Below are positions 35,356 to 44,049 of a stretch of DNA of 64,000 nucleotides, in pieces. The notes beneath the pieces were generated by a model. It saw only the letters and a program-made list of their open reading frames with translations, did no database searches and was not told the origin of the DNA. The DNA lies in the NCBI RefSeq assembly GCF_003515065.1, contig NZ_QXGH01000011.1:62001-126000 (forward strand). Direction: 5' to 3'. The position numbers were made by a program, and so were the translations under genes. This DNA comes from Nocardioides immobilis. GTDB lineage: Bacteria > Actinomycetota > Actinomycetes > Propionibacteriales > Nocardioidaceae. The first letter of the stretch is position 1. Each line of letters begins with the position of its first letter.

Positions 35356-36351
35356 TTATGAACTGCAGGTGTTTCGCGTCCGGCCGATCTCGGCAGCCAA
35401 GAGAGCGAGCAAGCTCGTCAGTGCGTGAGTGTCCTCATCGAGCGAAACCTGGTCAGGGTCGCCGTCTACCTGGTCGGGGAAAATCGGCACCTCATTCCCG
35501 AGAAATCTCGCAGCGACGGCCTCGTTCGACTCTCGGTAGTAGTCGACAATTTCCCGTGCCAAGGGCGCAGGAATGCAGAAGCGCTCATATGAACCCCCTC
35601 TTTCCAAGGCGCGATCAACAAGCCACTCGGTCTCCCCTAGTGCCGTGACTGCGTTGGCGCGCATCTGGAATCGCAACAACGGTGCACTGAGGCTCCGATT
35701 TGCCCCCGTTTCTCTGTCGGAGCCATCCTCCGGACTGGCCAGCTCAATGCCACACGCTTGCGCCAGCCCTTGCACAAGACCTCGCGGCGCCGCATCATGC
35801 GCCAAACGCTCATAGACAAGCACGTTAATGGCCGAGTCGTCAAAGACATCGGCCCACCGGCTTATCCGTTTGTACCAGTCCCAAGACACGGCATTCTGCG
35901 GATCCCACGCGAAGGGCCGCGATCTCCCCGTCCGTTTCACTTCTTGATTGAAGGCCGAGGCCAAGAAGGCGTCCTGCCGCCGGATGACAACGACCACCCT
36001 CACATCACCAGGCGCCACCCCACGTGCCTCCAAGAACCCCCGCGTGAGGTCAGGCCCAGCTGCCGAAAAGTATTCGGAGGATAATACGACGTCCCGGTTC
36101 TCACCAACAGCTGAGCCGAACTCTTCGAGCGAATGGTCGTGGCCACTTGCTTTGACTCTCTGAAAATGCGGGAACCGCCAATCTTTGTGATCCGGCGGGA
36201 AGGCCTCGAGCGCGATCCGATGGTTGTCCATCAGGTGCCTCGGAGTCCAACGCCCTTGCGCCACCACGCTGTCCCTGCCCCGGATGAGTGCCTCCTGAAA
36301 CGCACTCGTCCCCGTTTTCGGCATCCCGATGTGCAGCGTGACTAGACCCAT
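35356..36351 (-). CDS. Sulfotransferase-family protein
   Basis: A 331-residue protein. P-loop VTLHIGMPKTGTSAFQEAL at residues 4-22 binds PAPS. DVVLSSEYFSAAG, VRVVVVIRRQDAFLASAFNQ (the 3'-phosphate/second helix region) and a WDWYKRISRWADVFDDSAINV block follow the order of the other LHIGxPKTGT proteins. The C-terminal half is helical. It lies in the low-GC pocket, convergent with the methyltransferase, and 12 nt downstream of the next sulfotransferase in the same direction. The two are only moderately alike, so not a recent duplicate. Acceptor unknown. Confidence 0.82.
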   Translation of the reverse strand: MGLVTLHIGMPKTGTSAFQEALIRGRDSVVAQGRWTPRHLMDNHRIALEAFPPDHKDWRFPHFQRVKASGHDHSLEEFGSAVGENRDVVLSSEYFSAAGPDLTRGFLEARGVAPGDVRVVVVIRRQDAFLASAFNQEVKRTGRSRPFAWDPQNAVSWDWYKRISRWADVFDDSAINVLVYERLAHDAAPRGLVQGLAQACGIELASPEDGSDRETGANRSLSAPLLRFQMRANAVTALGETEWLVDRALERGGSYERFCIPAPLAREIVDYYRESNEAVAARFLGNEVPIFPDQVDGDPDQVSLDEDTHALTSLLALLAAEIGRTRNTCSS

Positions 36352-36363
36352 AGATTCTCTCGA

Positions 36364-37389
36364 TTACCTCAGATGATGATTACGCGCGCCCTCGGCACGA
36401 GGCTGGGCAGCTACGCAGATGGCGAGTAGAGACGACAGTATTACCGGATCGACTGTCAGGTCTGTATGGGTCGGCGCCGTCACCACATCATCAAAAAGGT
36501 CGCCATCTTCGCCGAGGTATTCGAGTGCCACCTGCCGATTTGACATCCGATAATGCTCAAGTATCGCTTGGACAGTCTCCTCTGCAAGTCCGTAGACGCC
36601 GCCGCCGACGCCGCGCGCCTGAGCCTCGTCGATGAGCCAGTCCACCTCGCCCGGGCGGGTCACCCCGTTGGCGACGAACTTGAAGGCGAGCAGGTCTGCC
36701 GGCAGGCTGGCGTTCTCCTGATCGCGGCGGCTCACCTCCAGTGAGGTCACGCTCGCCTCGTCGTACGAGACGTCACAGGCCTCGAGGAACAGGCAGGTCA
36801 GGCTCTCTTTCTTGGCGACCTCCCGATCGAAGACCTGGACCTTGATCGCGTCCTTGCCGAACGTCTCCGCCCACGGCGTGAGCAAGGCGTACCAGTCGAG
36901 TTGGTGCGCGTCGTCGGGATCCCAGATCAGCGGGGTGCTCCGGTGCATGGCCTTGACGTCCTGGTTGAAGCCCGAGACCAGGATCCGGTCCTGGCGGCGG
37001 AGGGCGGCGACCACCGAGGTCGCCTCCGAGGAGAAGCCCATCTTTTCCAGCAGAGGGAGCAACAGGGGGACTGAACACTGCTGGAAGTACTCGGAGGACA
37101 GGATCACCTTGGTGAACTCTTCGGACGTCGGGCGAGAGTGCGCCACGGCCTCCTCGAAGGTGATCGCTTCCCGAATGGCCTCCACATCGGCCCTGGTGCT
37201 CAACCGGCTGTCAGCAGCGAAAGCCTCTACGGCGATGCGGTGCGCCGCCAAGTTGTTGGGCGGCAGCCACACACCTTCGTGGGCCAACTGGGGGCGTAGG
37301 CCCTGCAGCACCGACTGGATGAGTGAAGTGCCGGTCTTCGGCATCCCGATGTGCAGGCAGAGACGGACCGGCTCGCCGCGTTCTACCAC
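36364..37389 (-). CDS. Sulfotransferase-family protein
   Basis: A 341-residue protein. The P-loop LCLHIGMPKTGTSLIQSVL is at residues 10-28. KVILSSEYFQQCSVPLLLPL, VVAALRRQDRILVSGFNQDV and LDWYALLTPWAETFGKDAIK repeat the family order; LEHYRMSNRQVALEYLG lies near the end. GTG 37389 is chosen because it overlaps the stop of the large upstream transferase by 7 nt; the longer frame from 37743 reads antisense to that gene's RgpF domain and is rejected. Coupling to the RgpF-containing transferase suggests that its acceptor is the rhamnan-like chain, by inference. Confidence 0.84.
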   Translation of the reverse strand: MVERGEPVRLCLHIGMPKTGTSLIQSVLQGLRPQLAHEGVWLPPNNLAAHRIAVEAFAADSRLSTRADVEAIREAITFEEAVAHSRPTSEEFTKVILSSEYFQQCSVPLLLPLLEKMGFSSEATSVVAALRRQDRILVSGFNQDVKAMHRSTPLIWDPDDAHQLDWYALLTPWAETFGKDAIKVQVFDREVAKKESLTCLFLEACDVSYDEASVTSLEVSRRDQENASLPADLLAFKFVANGVTRPGEVDWLIDEAQARGVGGGVYGLAEETVQAILEHYRMSNRQVALEYLGEDGDLFDDVVTAPTHTDLTVDPVILSSLLAICVAAQPRAEGARNHHLR

Positions 37390-40300
37390 GTCGTGCCCGG
37401 GACGTAGATTGTCTTCCACCGGTGTCCTGTCTCCTCGCAGATGGTGGGCAGCAGTCGCTCGATTGCGTGGAGCATGGACCCGTCGTACGGCAGCGGCTCC
37501 GACGGGAAGTCGTCCCAGGTGAGTCCGGATTCCAGCAGTGGACGCACGGCCTCGGGACGGGCCCAGAACATGGTTCCCAGCGGGAAGACTGGCACGGCAG
37601 GGAGTTCTCGGTTCACGCCCAGCCGCTCTCGTAGTTCCTCGCCGAACTCCTTGTTTCGCGCCCACCCGATGACGTGGCGGTCCTCGGGGAACATCAGACC
37701 GAGGGAACCGTCGGCTGCGAACTCGTGCTCGACGGCGGACCATACCCCGGGCCCGCCCAGGAGATTGCCCCAGAGGTAGGCGCGCCAGGCGTCGCCGGTC
37801 CCGATGTCCTTGCTGCGTTTCCCGTGGAGGTGGCCGATGATGTCGTAGCCCCCTTCAAGTAGCTCTTTGCCGAACTCGGCGACGAACGGGCCGATGTCGC
37901 GGCCGATGTTCGGCACCGCTCGGATCGTGACGTTCCCGCGCCGGTAGCGCCGAAACTGCACGCCGAGGTGTTGTGCCGCGAGCTCGCTGCACGAGACGTA
38001 GAGATCCGCCGAGATTCCCGCGTCCATGAGCATGGCGAGGGCGTCCTCGGCCAGATCGGCGTAGAAGAGATGCAGATGTAGGGCAACCTTGAGACCCGGC
38101 GACGCACGTACCTCAGTCTCCTCGTCCACGATGACACAGTCGTGAGTTCGCGGGAGCACCGAGGGATGCTCCAGCACCTTCCGCAGCAGGGGAACGTCGC
38201 CGTTTGCCGATCCCGCCCCGGTGACTTCCGTGTCCCGGAACCCTGGCAGGGGCGACGTCCGGTAGATCCCCTTCATCGAGCGGGCGACGTACTCCTTGAG
38301 CGCACCGCTGTCGTCTGGGAACCTCGACCACCGCATGTCATAGAAGGAGCGGTCGAAGCAGGCGGCGTCGTGCAGAGCCCCCACCTGCCGCCGCCGGCTC
38401 GCCACATCCTGCTTCGCCAGCTCGATCTCCCCCTCGATGGCGCGCGCGTAGCGGCGGAAGTCAAGCCGCTCCTCGACGATCTTCTCGTTGCGCACGCTGC
38501 CCGTGTCGAGTCCCAGCTGGTCGACCACGGCAGCGGCGGCCGCTCGCGCATCGAGGTAGGGCACCACGGCGCCCGCGGCGCCCGTGTCGCCGATGAACTC
38601 GGCGACGCCGGTGGTCCCGTCGAAGCACACCACCGGCACGTTGGCGGCCATCGCGTCGACCGCGACGTTGGGGAAGGGGTCGAGGCGGGAGGAGAGCAGG
38701 AAGACATCGGCAAGCTCGAAGGCCCAGTCGATGGTGTTCTGGGCGTCGATGATGGTGACGTCGTCCTCGAGCTCCCACCGCTGCAGTGAGTCCTGGATCC
38801 ACAGGCTGTAGGTGAAGTCAGTCCTTGGTGCCCAGCCGTCGCCGATCCAGAGGAAGTGCACCGGCTCCGTCGACAGCTCCTTGGCCCAGCGGGCAGTCTC
38901 CACGAACAGGTCGAGCCCCTTGCGGATGTGGACGAACCCGGCCCCGAGGACGACCCGGTGACCGGACAGCTTCCGCTGCATCTGGGCCCGCATGCCGTCG
39001 TCGTCGTCGTTGACGGCGAACCGGGACGACCAGAGCGACTCCGGGAGGTGCCCCTGGGGCCGCACAACCAGGTTCGTGGCACTGGATCCGCAGATCGTAT
39101 CGATCTCCTGAAGAGCGGACGTCCTCACCAGCTCGGCCGGCACCACGCACCGGTCGAGCCTCGCCACGGCGTCGGTGATCTTGCCCATCGGCCGGGAGTA
39201 GCTCGCGAACTCGTGGATAAGGCCCACCGATGGTAGGTCGCATGCCAGGATCGCCGCGTGCGCCGGCGAGGTCTCGACCGAGTTCGCGATCACCGCGTCC
39301 ACGGCGTACTCGACCAGCAGGTCGCGGAGGACGAACTCGCAGTCCAACGGGTCTGCGAACCCGTGTCCGACGAGGCAGGCCGCGTCCATGAGGTCCTCGT
39401 CGAGCACCCCACCGCTACCGGCCCACACGAACACGTTGTAGCTCGAGGCGAACTCTTGCACCAGGGCCAGGCCCAGGAGCGGCGCTCCCGTCCGGGAAGC
39501 CTCGTGCAAGAGGATCATGAGGTTGGGGCGGTCGTAGTGGAACGTCGCACGGCCCGGGACGAACACCGTGCGGTAGGAAGGAGGCACTCCGCGCCGCCCC
39601 TCGGCACTTCCGTACTGCTCGAAGTGGGCCAAGGGGTTGACCCCGGCCCTCTGCAGATCGGGGTATCGGCGCAGGTAGTACTCGGTCGAGAACGCCGGCC
39701 CCGGGTCCAGCCACTTCCGCGCCCCGTGGAGGACGTAATGGAGGGCCGGGTCCGCGTCGTTCTCGGGCAGGTCGTGCGCGGACTCGTAGTAGCGCGGGTC
39801 GAAGAGCGAGGACTCCCGAACCTTCTCCACAATCGGCTCCACGTCCTCGAAGCACGTGCGGTGGCCACGCTTGGCACCGACCTGGATCCAGTACACGAGG
39901 GGCAGCGCCGGGGAATCGGCTACCTCGGGGTAGTTCCGCGCGTAGAACTTGTCGTCGAACCGTTCGTTCGGTCGCATGCCGCGTCGGCAACCGAGAGTCA
40001 AGTAGTGCTCGAGCAACCGGACCTTGCCGAAGTCGACGCCGGGATACGTGCGCCGGTAGTACTCGGCATCGAGGGCACCTGCCTCGATCCCCAGGTCATC
40101 CTTGGCCCGTGGTGCAGTCGGATGCCACGGCTCACGGCTGCCGGACCGGAGGTAGTGGGCGGGATCGAGGCCGGGATTCGTGCGCCCGTAGTACTCGGCA
40201 TCGAAGGCACCTGCCTCCAGGACCACGCGGGCATCCCTCGCCAGGGCTGCCGCAGTTGGGTACCGACGCTCACGGCGCCCGGACTTGAGGTAGTGGGCGA

Positions 40301-40604
40301 AGGCGTTCACGCCCGCCACCGCCACGTCCTGGTTCGTCCTCAGGTAGAACTGAGCGTCGAAGTCCGGCGTGGGGTCGAGGCCCCGCGCTTCCCCCTCCGA
40401 GACGTAGTGATCGACCGCCTCCTCCAAGGAGAGCTCACGCTCCAACTGCCGGCAGTAGTGATCCAGGTCGAACGCACCCGATTCCCGGACGAGACTGATA
40501 TCACGGGCGCTGGACCCGCGGGGGAGCTCGTGCTTCGTCTTGGAGGTGGTGCCAGGGGTTACCGCGCCGCGGCGGATCTTGGTGTTCCGCTTGGGTTGGG
40601 CCAT
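37383..40604 (-). CDS. Multidomain glycosyltransferase: HYxxxG repeats, GT4, RgpF
   Basis: A 1073-residue protein. Residues about 35-345 hold six to seven repeats of the module [FL]DxxYYxRxxPxV...HYLxxG (for example FDAQFYLRTNQDV...FAHYLKSG and FSTEYYLRRYPDL...LAHFEQYG). A GT4 (GT-B fold) domain follows: LMILLHEASRTGAPLLGLAL, GLIHEFASYSRPMGK, VLGAGFVHIRKGLDLFVETA, FLWIGDGW and ADVFLLSSRLDPFPNVAVDA. The last 270 residues are a rhamnan-synthesis F (RgpF) domain: VALHLHLFYADLAEDAL, AVPNIGRDIGPFVAEFG, HLHGKRSKDI, WRAYLWGNLLGG. RgpF-type proteins act in rhamnose-rich wall polysaccharides. The start is ATG 40604. Confidence 0.9.
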   Translation of the reverse strand: MAQPKRNTKIRRGAVTPGTTSKTKHELPRGSSARDISLVRESGAFDLDHYCRQLERELSLEEAVDHYVSEGEARGLDPTPDFDAQFYLRTNQDVAVAGVNAFAHYLKSGRRERRYPTAAALARDARVVLEAGAFDAEYYGRTNPGLDPAHYLRSGSREPWHPTAPRAKDDLGIEAGALDAEYYRRTYPGVDFGKVRLLEHYLTLGCRRGMRPNERFDDKFYARNYPEVADSPALPLVYWIQVGAKRGHRTCFEDVEPIVEKVRESSLFDPRYYESAHDLPENDADPALHYVLHGARKWLDPGPAFSTEYYLRRYPDLQRAGVNPLAHFEQYGSAEGRRGVPPSYRTVFVPGRATFHYDRPNLMILLHEASRTGAPLLGLALVQEFASSYNVFVWAGSGGVLDEDLMDAACLVGHGFADPLDCEFVLRDLLVEYAVDAVIANSVETSPAHAAILACDLPSVGLIHEFASYSRPMGKITDAVARLDRCVVPAELVRTSALQEIDTICGSSATNLVVRPQGHLPESLWSSRFAVNDDDDGMRAQMQRKLSGHRVVLGAGFVHIRKGLDLFVETARWAKELSTEPVHFLWIGDGWAPRTDFTYSLWIQDSLQRWELEDDVTIIDAQNTIDWAFELADVFLLSSRLDPFPNVAVDAMAANVPVVCFDGTTGVAEFIGDTGAAGAVVPYLDARAAAAAVVDQLGLDTGSVRNEKIVEERLDFRRYARAIEGEIELAKQDVASRRRQVGALHDAACFDRSFYDMRWSRFPDDSGALKEYVARSMKGIYRTSPLPGFRDTEVTGAGSANGDVPLLRKVLEHPSVLPRTHDCVIVDEETEVRASPGLKVALHLHLFYADLAEDALAMLMDAGISADLYVSCSELAAQHLGVQFRRYRRGNVTIRAVPNIGRDIGPFVAEFGKELLEGGYDIIGHLHGKRSKDIGTGDAWRAYLWGNLLGGPGVWSAVEHEFAADGSLGLMFPEDRHVIGWARNKEFGEELRERLGVNRELPAVPVFPLGTMFWARPEAVRPLLESGLTWDDFPSEPLPYDGSMLHAIERLLPTICEETGHRWKTIYVPGTTW

Positions 40605-40644
40605 TACTTTCAGTCCTATCGCACGCCGGGTCGTGGGGTTCAGA

Positions 40645-41592
40645 TCATGGCAGGTCGCGCGCCGGCCCGGCGGCCCGGCTCACGGCTTGCCAGGTGAGTC
40701 GTAGCCCGTCTTCGTAACCGGTCGCCTCCGGATCGCCGAGGACCTTCGCCAGCTTTTCGACGCTCAGCACGTTGGAGTCCACATCCTGGAGTCGTCCGCG
40801 CACGTGTCGCCGATCCAGGGCCAGGCCCGACACCCGCTCGATGTCCGCCAGTACGTCCTCGACGGATCGACCGGCACCGCTGCCGACGTTGAAGACCTCG
40901 TTGGCCGCGTCGCTGCTCGTCCCGAGCGCCATCAGGGCCCGCACCACGTCGTCAACGAAGACGTAGTCACGCACCTGGGTCCCGTCGTTGTGCACGAGGA
41001 CTGGCTCCTGGGCCAGCGCCTTGAGCATCGCCGAGACGACCAGGCCCTTGCGCTTGGCATTGACCTGGCCCGGACCGAACGGGTTGGCGACCCGCGCAAC
41101 GGCGTAGCTGAGGGTGCCCGCGACGGCCACGTAGTGAGCAAGCATCTCCTCCGAGAGCTTCTTGATCGCACCGTAGTGGGAAATGGGCCTCAGCTCGACG
41201 TCCTCGGTCGCAGGACCGTCGGTCTCCCCGTAGACGGTGCCTCCGGAGGAAAGCAGTACCAGCCGCTCCACCCCGCCGTACTCCGCCCCTGAGATGGCGG
41301 ACACCAGCATGCGCAGGTTGTTGTCGTACTCCTCGAGGTGGTCGGCGCCGTCCATGAGGGGAACGCCCTGGTAGGCGAGAAAGTACGCGACGGTGCACCC
41401 GCGCATCGCGGCGCGGGTCACCTCTGGGTCACCGGCGTCACCCTCGAACCGGGTCACTCTGTCCTCCGTGTCATCGACGGGCACGCCGCGCCAGTCCCTG
41501 CCCAGCGCGTGGACTGGAATCCCCTGCCGCGCGAACGCGGTCGTCAGGGCGCCGCCCAGGAATCCGCCGGCCCCGATCACTGCCACCTTCAT
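40645..41592 (-). CDS. NAD-dependent epimerase/dehydratase (extended SDR)
   Basis: A 315-residue protein. It starts with the Rossmann strand MKVAVIGAGGFLGGALTTAF. VERLVLLSSGGTVYGE carries the catalytic Ser/Thr, and ISHYGAIKKLSEEMLAHY the Tyr-x3-Lys pair. VARVANPFGPGQ and VRDYVFVDDVVRALMAL are typical of UDP-sugar epimerases of the GalE/WcaG type. It probably makes a second UDP- or dTDP-sugar for the island. It is 40 nt upstream of the large transferase and 23 nt downstream of the sulfotransferase-TPR gene, so all are one operon. The exact substrate cannot be read. Confidence 0.85.
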   Translation of the reverse strand: MKVAVIGAGGFLGGALTTAFARQGIPVHALGRDWRGVPVDDTEDRVTRFEGDAGDPEVTRAAMRGCTVAYFLAYQGVPLMDGADHLEEYDNNLRMLVSAISGAEYGGVERLVLLSSGGTVYGETDGPATEDVELRPISHYGAIKKLSEEMLAHYVAVAGTLSYAVARVANPFGPGQVNAKRKGLVVSAMLKALAQEPVLVHNDGTQVRDYVFVDDVVRALMALGTSSDAANEVFNVGSGAGRSVEDVLADIERVSGLALDRRHVRGRLQDVDSNVLSVEKLAKVLGDPEATGYEDGLRLTWQAVSRAAGPARDLP

Positions 41593-41615
41593 GTCGTTCC
41601 TCTCCGGTTCGGTCC

Positions 41616-43256
41616 CTACGGCCCCGCGGATAGGGTCGCATGGACCGCGGCGGACAGCATGCGTTCCAGATGATGTCCGGCCCGCTCGTCGAGGTCAGCC
41701 CGCTGCACCGGATCCGGAATCGACTCGACGGCCGATACCAGCCGACGGGCGTACCCCTCCATGTCCAAGACGGACGCGGCCGCCTTGGATGCGCTGACGT
41801 CGGCCTCCTCCTGTCGCCCGAGCTGCAACAACAAGCCGGCCACGATCGCGTGTATCGCGAGATTGCCTGGGAAACGCCTCTGCACGGCGTGGGCGACCTC
41901 GAGGGCCGCTGCGAGCTGGCCGTAGCGGTGCAAGGCATGCACGAGGATCATCTGTGCCGGGAACGCCTCAGGAGCGCGGCGCACGGCCTCGGAAGCCAGC
42001 TGGACGGCTTCGACGAACCTGCCTTGGCGGAACATCGAGGTGACCAGGACGATGGTCGGGGCCGGGCTCCTGGGGTGCAGGTCCATCGCTGCGCGTAGCG
42101 TGTCTTCGGCCTCACGGTGAGCGCCGCGCGCCACCAGGCACCTGCCCAGTTCCACGGCGAACTGGAGCCGTCCCGGCTGCATCGCCTGTGCCCGCTGCAG
42201 TGACTCGATCGCGTCGTCGTGTCGGTGCAGGAAGTATTGGGCTCGCCCGATGATGCCCCACATCTGCGGGTCCTCGCTCGCACGCCATCCCTCCAGCTGC
42301 AACAGGTCGAGCGCTCGGGCGTGATGCCCCTCCTGCAGGGCCTCCTCTGCGAGGGCGACGACGTCGTCCGGCGTGGCCGTCCCGGACTCGTCCGGGCGTC
42401 CTAAGAGCTGCGCCACACGCTCCCGGATGGCCAGGGGCACCGTGGTGCCCTGCTCACGAGCAAGTGGCAGGGCTGCGACCGTCGGGGGCGTTGCGAGGCT
42501 CGCCAGGTCGTTGAGGGTCGCCCAGGTGTCCTCGAGCTCGGCTTCGAGCTCACGAGGCAGTCCAGGAGGAACGGCTCCGAAGCGTCCCTGCGCGTCAGTC
42601 CGGATCCCCGTCGAGGCGGACGCGTCCAGCCCCAGCCGGAAGCGCTCGTTCAAGGTCTGCACCAGTGGTAAGCCCGCCACGAGCGCGTCCTGGCTGACGA
42701 CGACGGTCCGATCCGGGTGTGCGACTGCGTAGTCCACCAGCGCGCGGTTGTGGCGCAGCCACATCCGAGGTGCGAGAGCCGGGTCCGACCAGAACCGAAC
42801 GGCTCCGGGAGCGGGAGGCCTCATGGCTACCTGCCAAGCCGCCCGGTTGCGCAGTGACGCCGCGGCCGAGGACGGATGGCGATAGACGACCACGACCACC
42901 GGGTCGTCCAGGACAACTCGCCACGTCTCGAGGAACAGGCAAACGCGGGGGTCCTTGAAGCCCCACACGGCGTGGCGACGGTCGCGCTCCGCTGCCATTC
43001 GCCGCAGGTTGGCGAGCCTGTGCCCAGGCACTGGCGGCAGATCGTCGTCGACGTACTGCCAGTTATGCCCAGCGTCGGCCAGGAGGTCATCGTGGGCCTC
43101 GACGATGTCAGCGTCCTCGAAGAAACCGTCCCGGTTGAACGCGTCGGGGAGCAGGAGGGCGTCGCCGAGGTGCAGACCAGCCCTGCTCAACACCTGCGCC
43201 GTCATGGAGGTTCCGCTGCGATGGAAGCCTGCCACGATCACGTGCTGGCTGGTCAT
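41616..43256 (-). CDS. Sulfotransferase fused to TPR repeats
   Basis: A 546-residue protein. The N-terminal 270 residues are a sulfotransferase: HVIVAGFHRSGTSMTAQVL (P-loop), WGFKDPRVCLFLETWRVVLD and VVVVVYRHPSSAAASL (3'-phosphate binding). Residues about 300-520 are helical TPR-type repeats with the W/LG-Y/F-A-P spacing: MWGIIGRAQYFLHRHDDAIE, FAVELGRCLVARGAHREAE, ALHRYGQLAAALEVAHA, LLLQLGRQEEADV. TPR arrays bind protein partners; this could tether the enzyme to other glycan enzymes. ATG 43256. Fusion order (enzyme first, TPR second) is the reverse of the better known TPR-sulfotransferase proteins. Confidence 0.82.
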   Translation of the reverse strand: MTSQHVIVAGFHRSGTSMTAQVLSRAGLHLGDALLLPDAFNRDGFFEDADIVEAHDDLLADAGHNWQYVDDDLPPVPGHRLANLRRMAAERDRRHAVWGFKDPRVCLFLETWRVVLDDPVVVVVYRHPSSAAASLRNRAAWQVAMRPPAPGAVRFWSDPALAPRMWLRHNRALVDYAVAHPDRTVVVSQDALVAGLPLVQTLNERFRLGLDASASTGIRTDAQGRFGAVPPGLPRELEAELEDTWATLNDLASLATPPTVAALPLAREQGTTVPLAIRERVAQLLGRPDESGTATPDDVVALAEEALQEGHHARALDLLQLEGWRASEDPQMWGIIGRAQYFLHRHDDAIESLQRAQAMQPGRLQFAVELGRCLVARGAHREAEDTLRAAMDLHPRSPAPTIVLVTSMFRQGRFVEAVQLASEAVRRAPEAFPAQMILVHALHRYGQLAAALEVAHAVQRRFPGNLAIHAIVAGLLLQLGRQEEADVSASKAAASVLDMEGYARRLVSAVESIPDPVQRADLDERAGHHLERMLSAAVHATLSAGP

Positions 43257-43316
43257 GCGACTCCGATCTCCCGTCCGCCGACGAGATCGTAGCCGTCGTG
43301 GTCACCTCTGCGTCGC

Positions 43317-44046
43317 TCACTGGGCCACGACCGCGGCGCTCGCCAGCATCGACGAGGACGTGAGAATGACAAGCCTATTCGGCCCAACCGTGTTGCGACG
43401 TCCACTGGAATCCGCCCTGCCGAGACTTCTCAGCCGTCCGAGGCGACCCACCAGCGTGGCGGTGAGAGCGGTCACGGCCGGGACGGTGTGCTGTCTGGCC
43501 AGATCCAGCAGTACCAGGTTCCCGGTGGCGAAGCAGTGCTCGAGCGCTGCCAGAGCTGCTGCTCGCTCCGTCGGCGAGAGCCCCAGCGCGTTCACCTGCC
43601 GGATCAGCTCGACGAGCGCGGGCGAGGCCGAGGAGTTCGATTGCTCGAGCGGTGGGGCGTCGTCCAGTCCGAGAATGTCGGGGAAGGTCGTCCACCACTC
43701 GCCCGGGTACACCCCGAGTCGTACCTCAGCTGCTCCGAACGCCGCGGCCAGGTCGGCGCCGCGCCTGGGTAGCGAGCCAGCCGCTGGATCCGCTCCAGCG
43801 CAGCCAGGGCTCGTTGGGGCGCACAGCTGCGAAGACTTCGTCTCGTAGGACTCGGTCAGTTCACGCAGCCCAGCGAGCGCGGATCAGCGCCCGCACGAGG
43901 AACTGGAGCTTGGCCTCCCGCGGGGGTCGGCGAGTCCCAGATCCACGGTGCGGCAAGGAACCCACGGTGCGTGATGCACCACTCCTGCAGCGCAGAGGTG
44001 CCGGTCTTCGGCAGCCCTACGTGAAGGACCAGGCGAGAAGGACGGG
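43317..44046 (-). pseudogene. Decayed sulfotransferase
   Basis: On the minus strand, just after the stop of the 711-residue gene, the frame reads PRPSRLVLHVGLPKTGTSAL, QEWCITHRGFL, a perfect family N-terminus with P-loop. It soon stops at TGA near 43870-43880 after an out-of-frame segment. Later pieces in another frame end in a 131-residue open stretch (43712-43317: GEWWTTFPDILGLDDAPP, ELIRQVNALGLSPTERAAAL), which looks like the old C-terminal half. At least two frameshifts and a deletion are needed. Not translated as an active enzyme. Confidence 0.65.
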
Positions 44047-44049
44047 GGG

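Noticed and set aside
36364..37743. 459-codon version of the sulfotransferase at 36364
   Set aside because: The additional N-terminus is antisense to codons of the RgpF domain; GTG 37389 gives the family's normal P-loop position.
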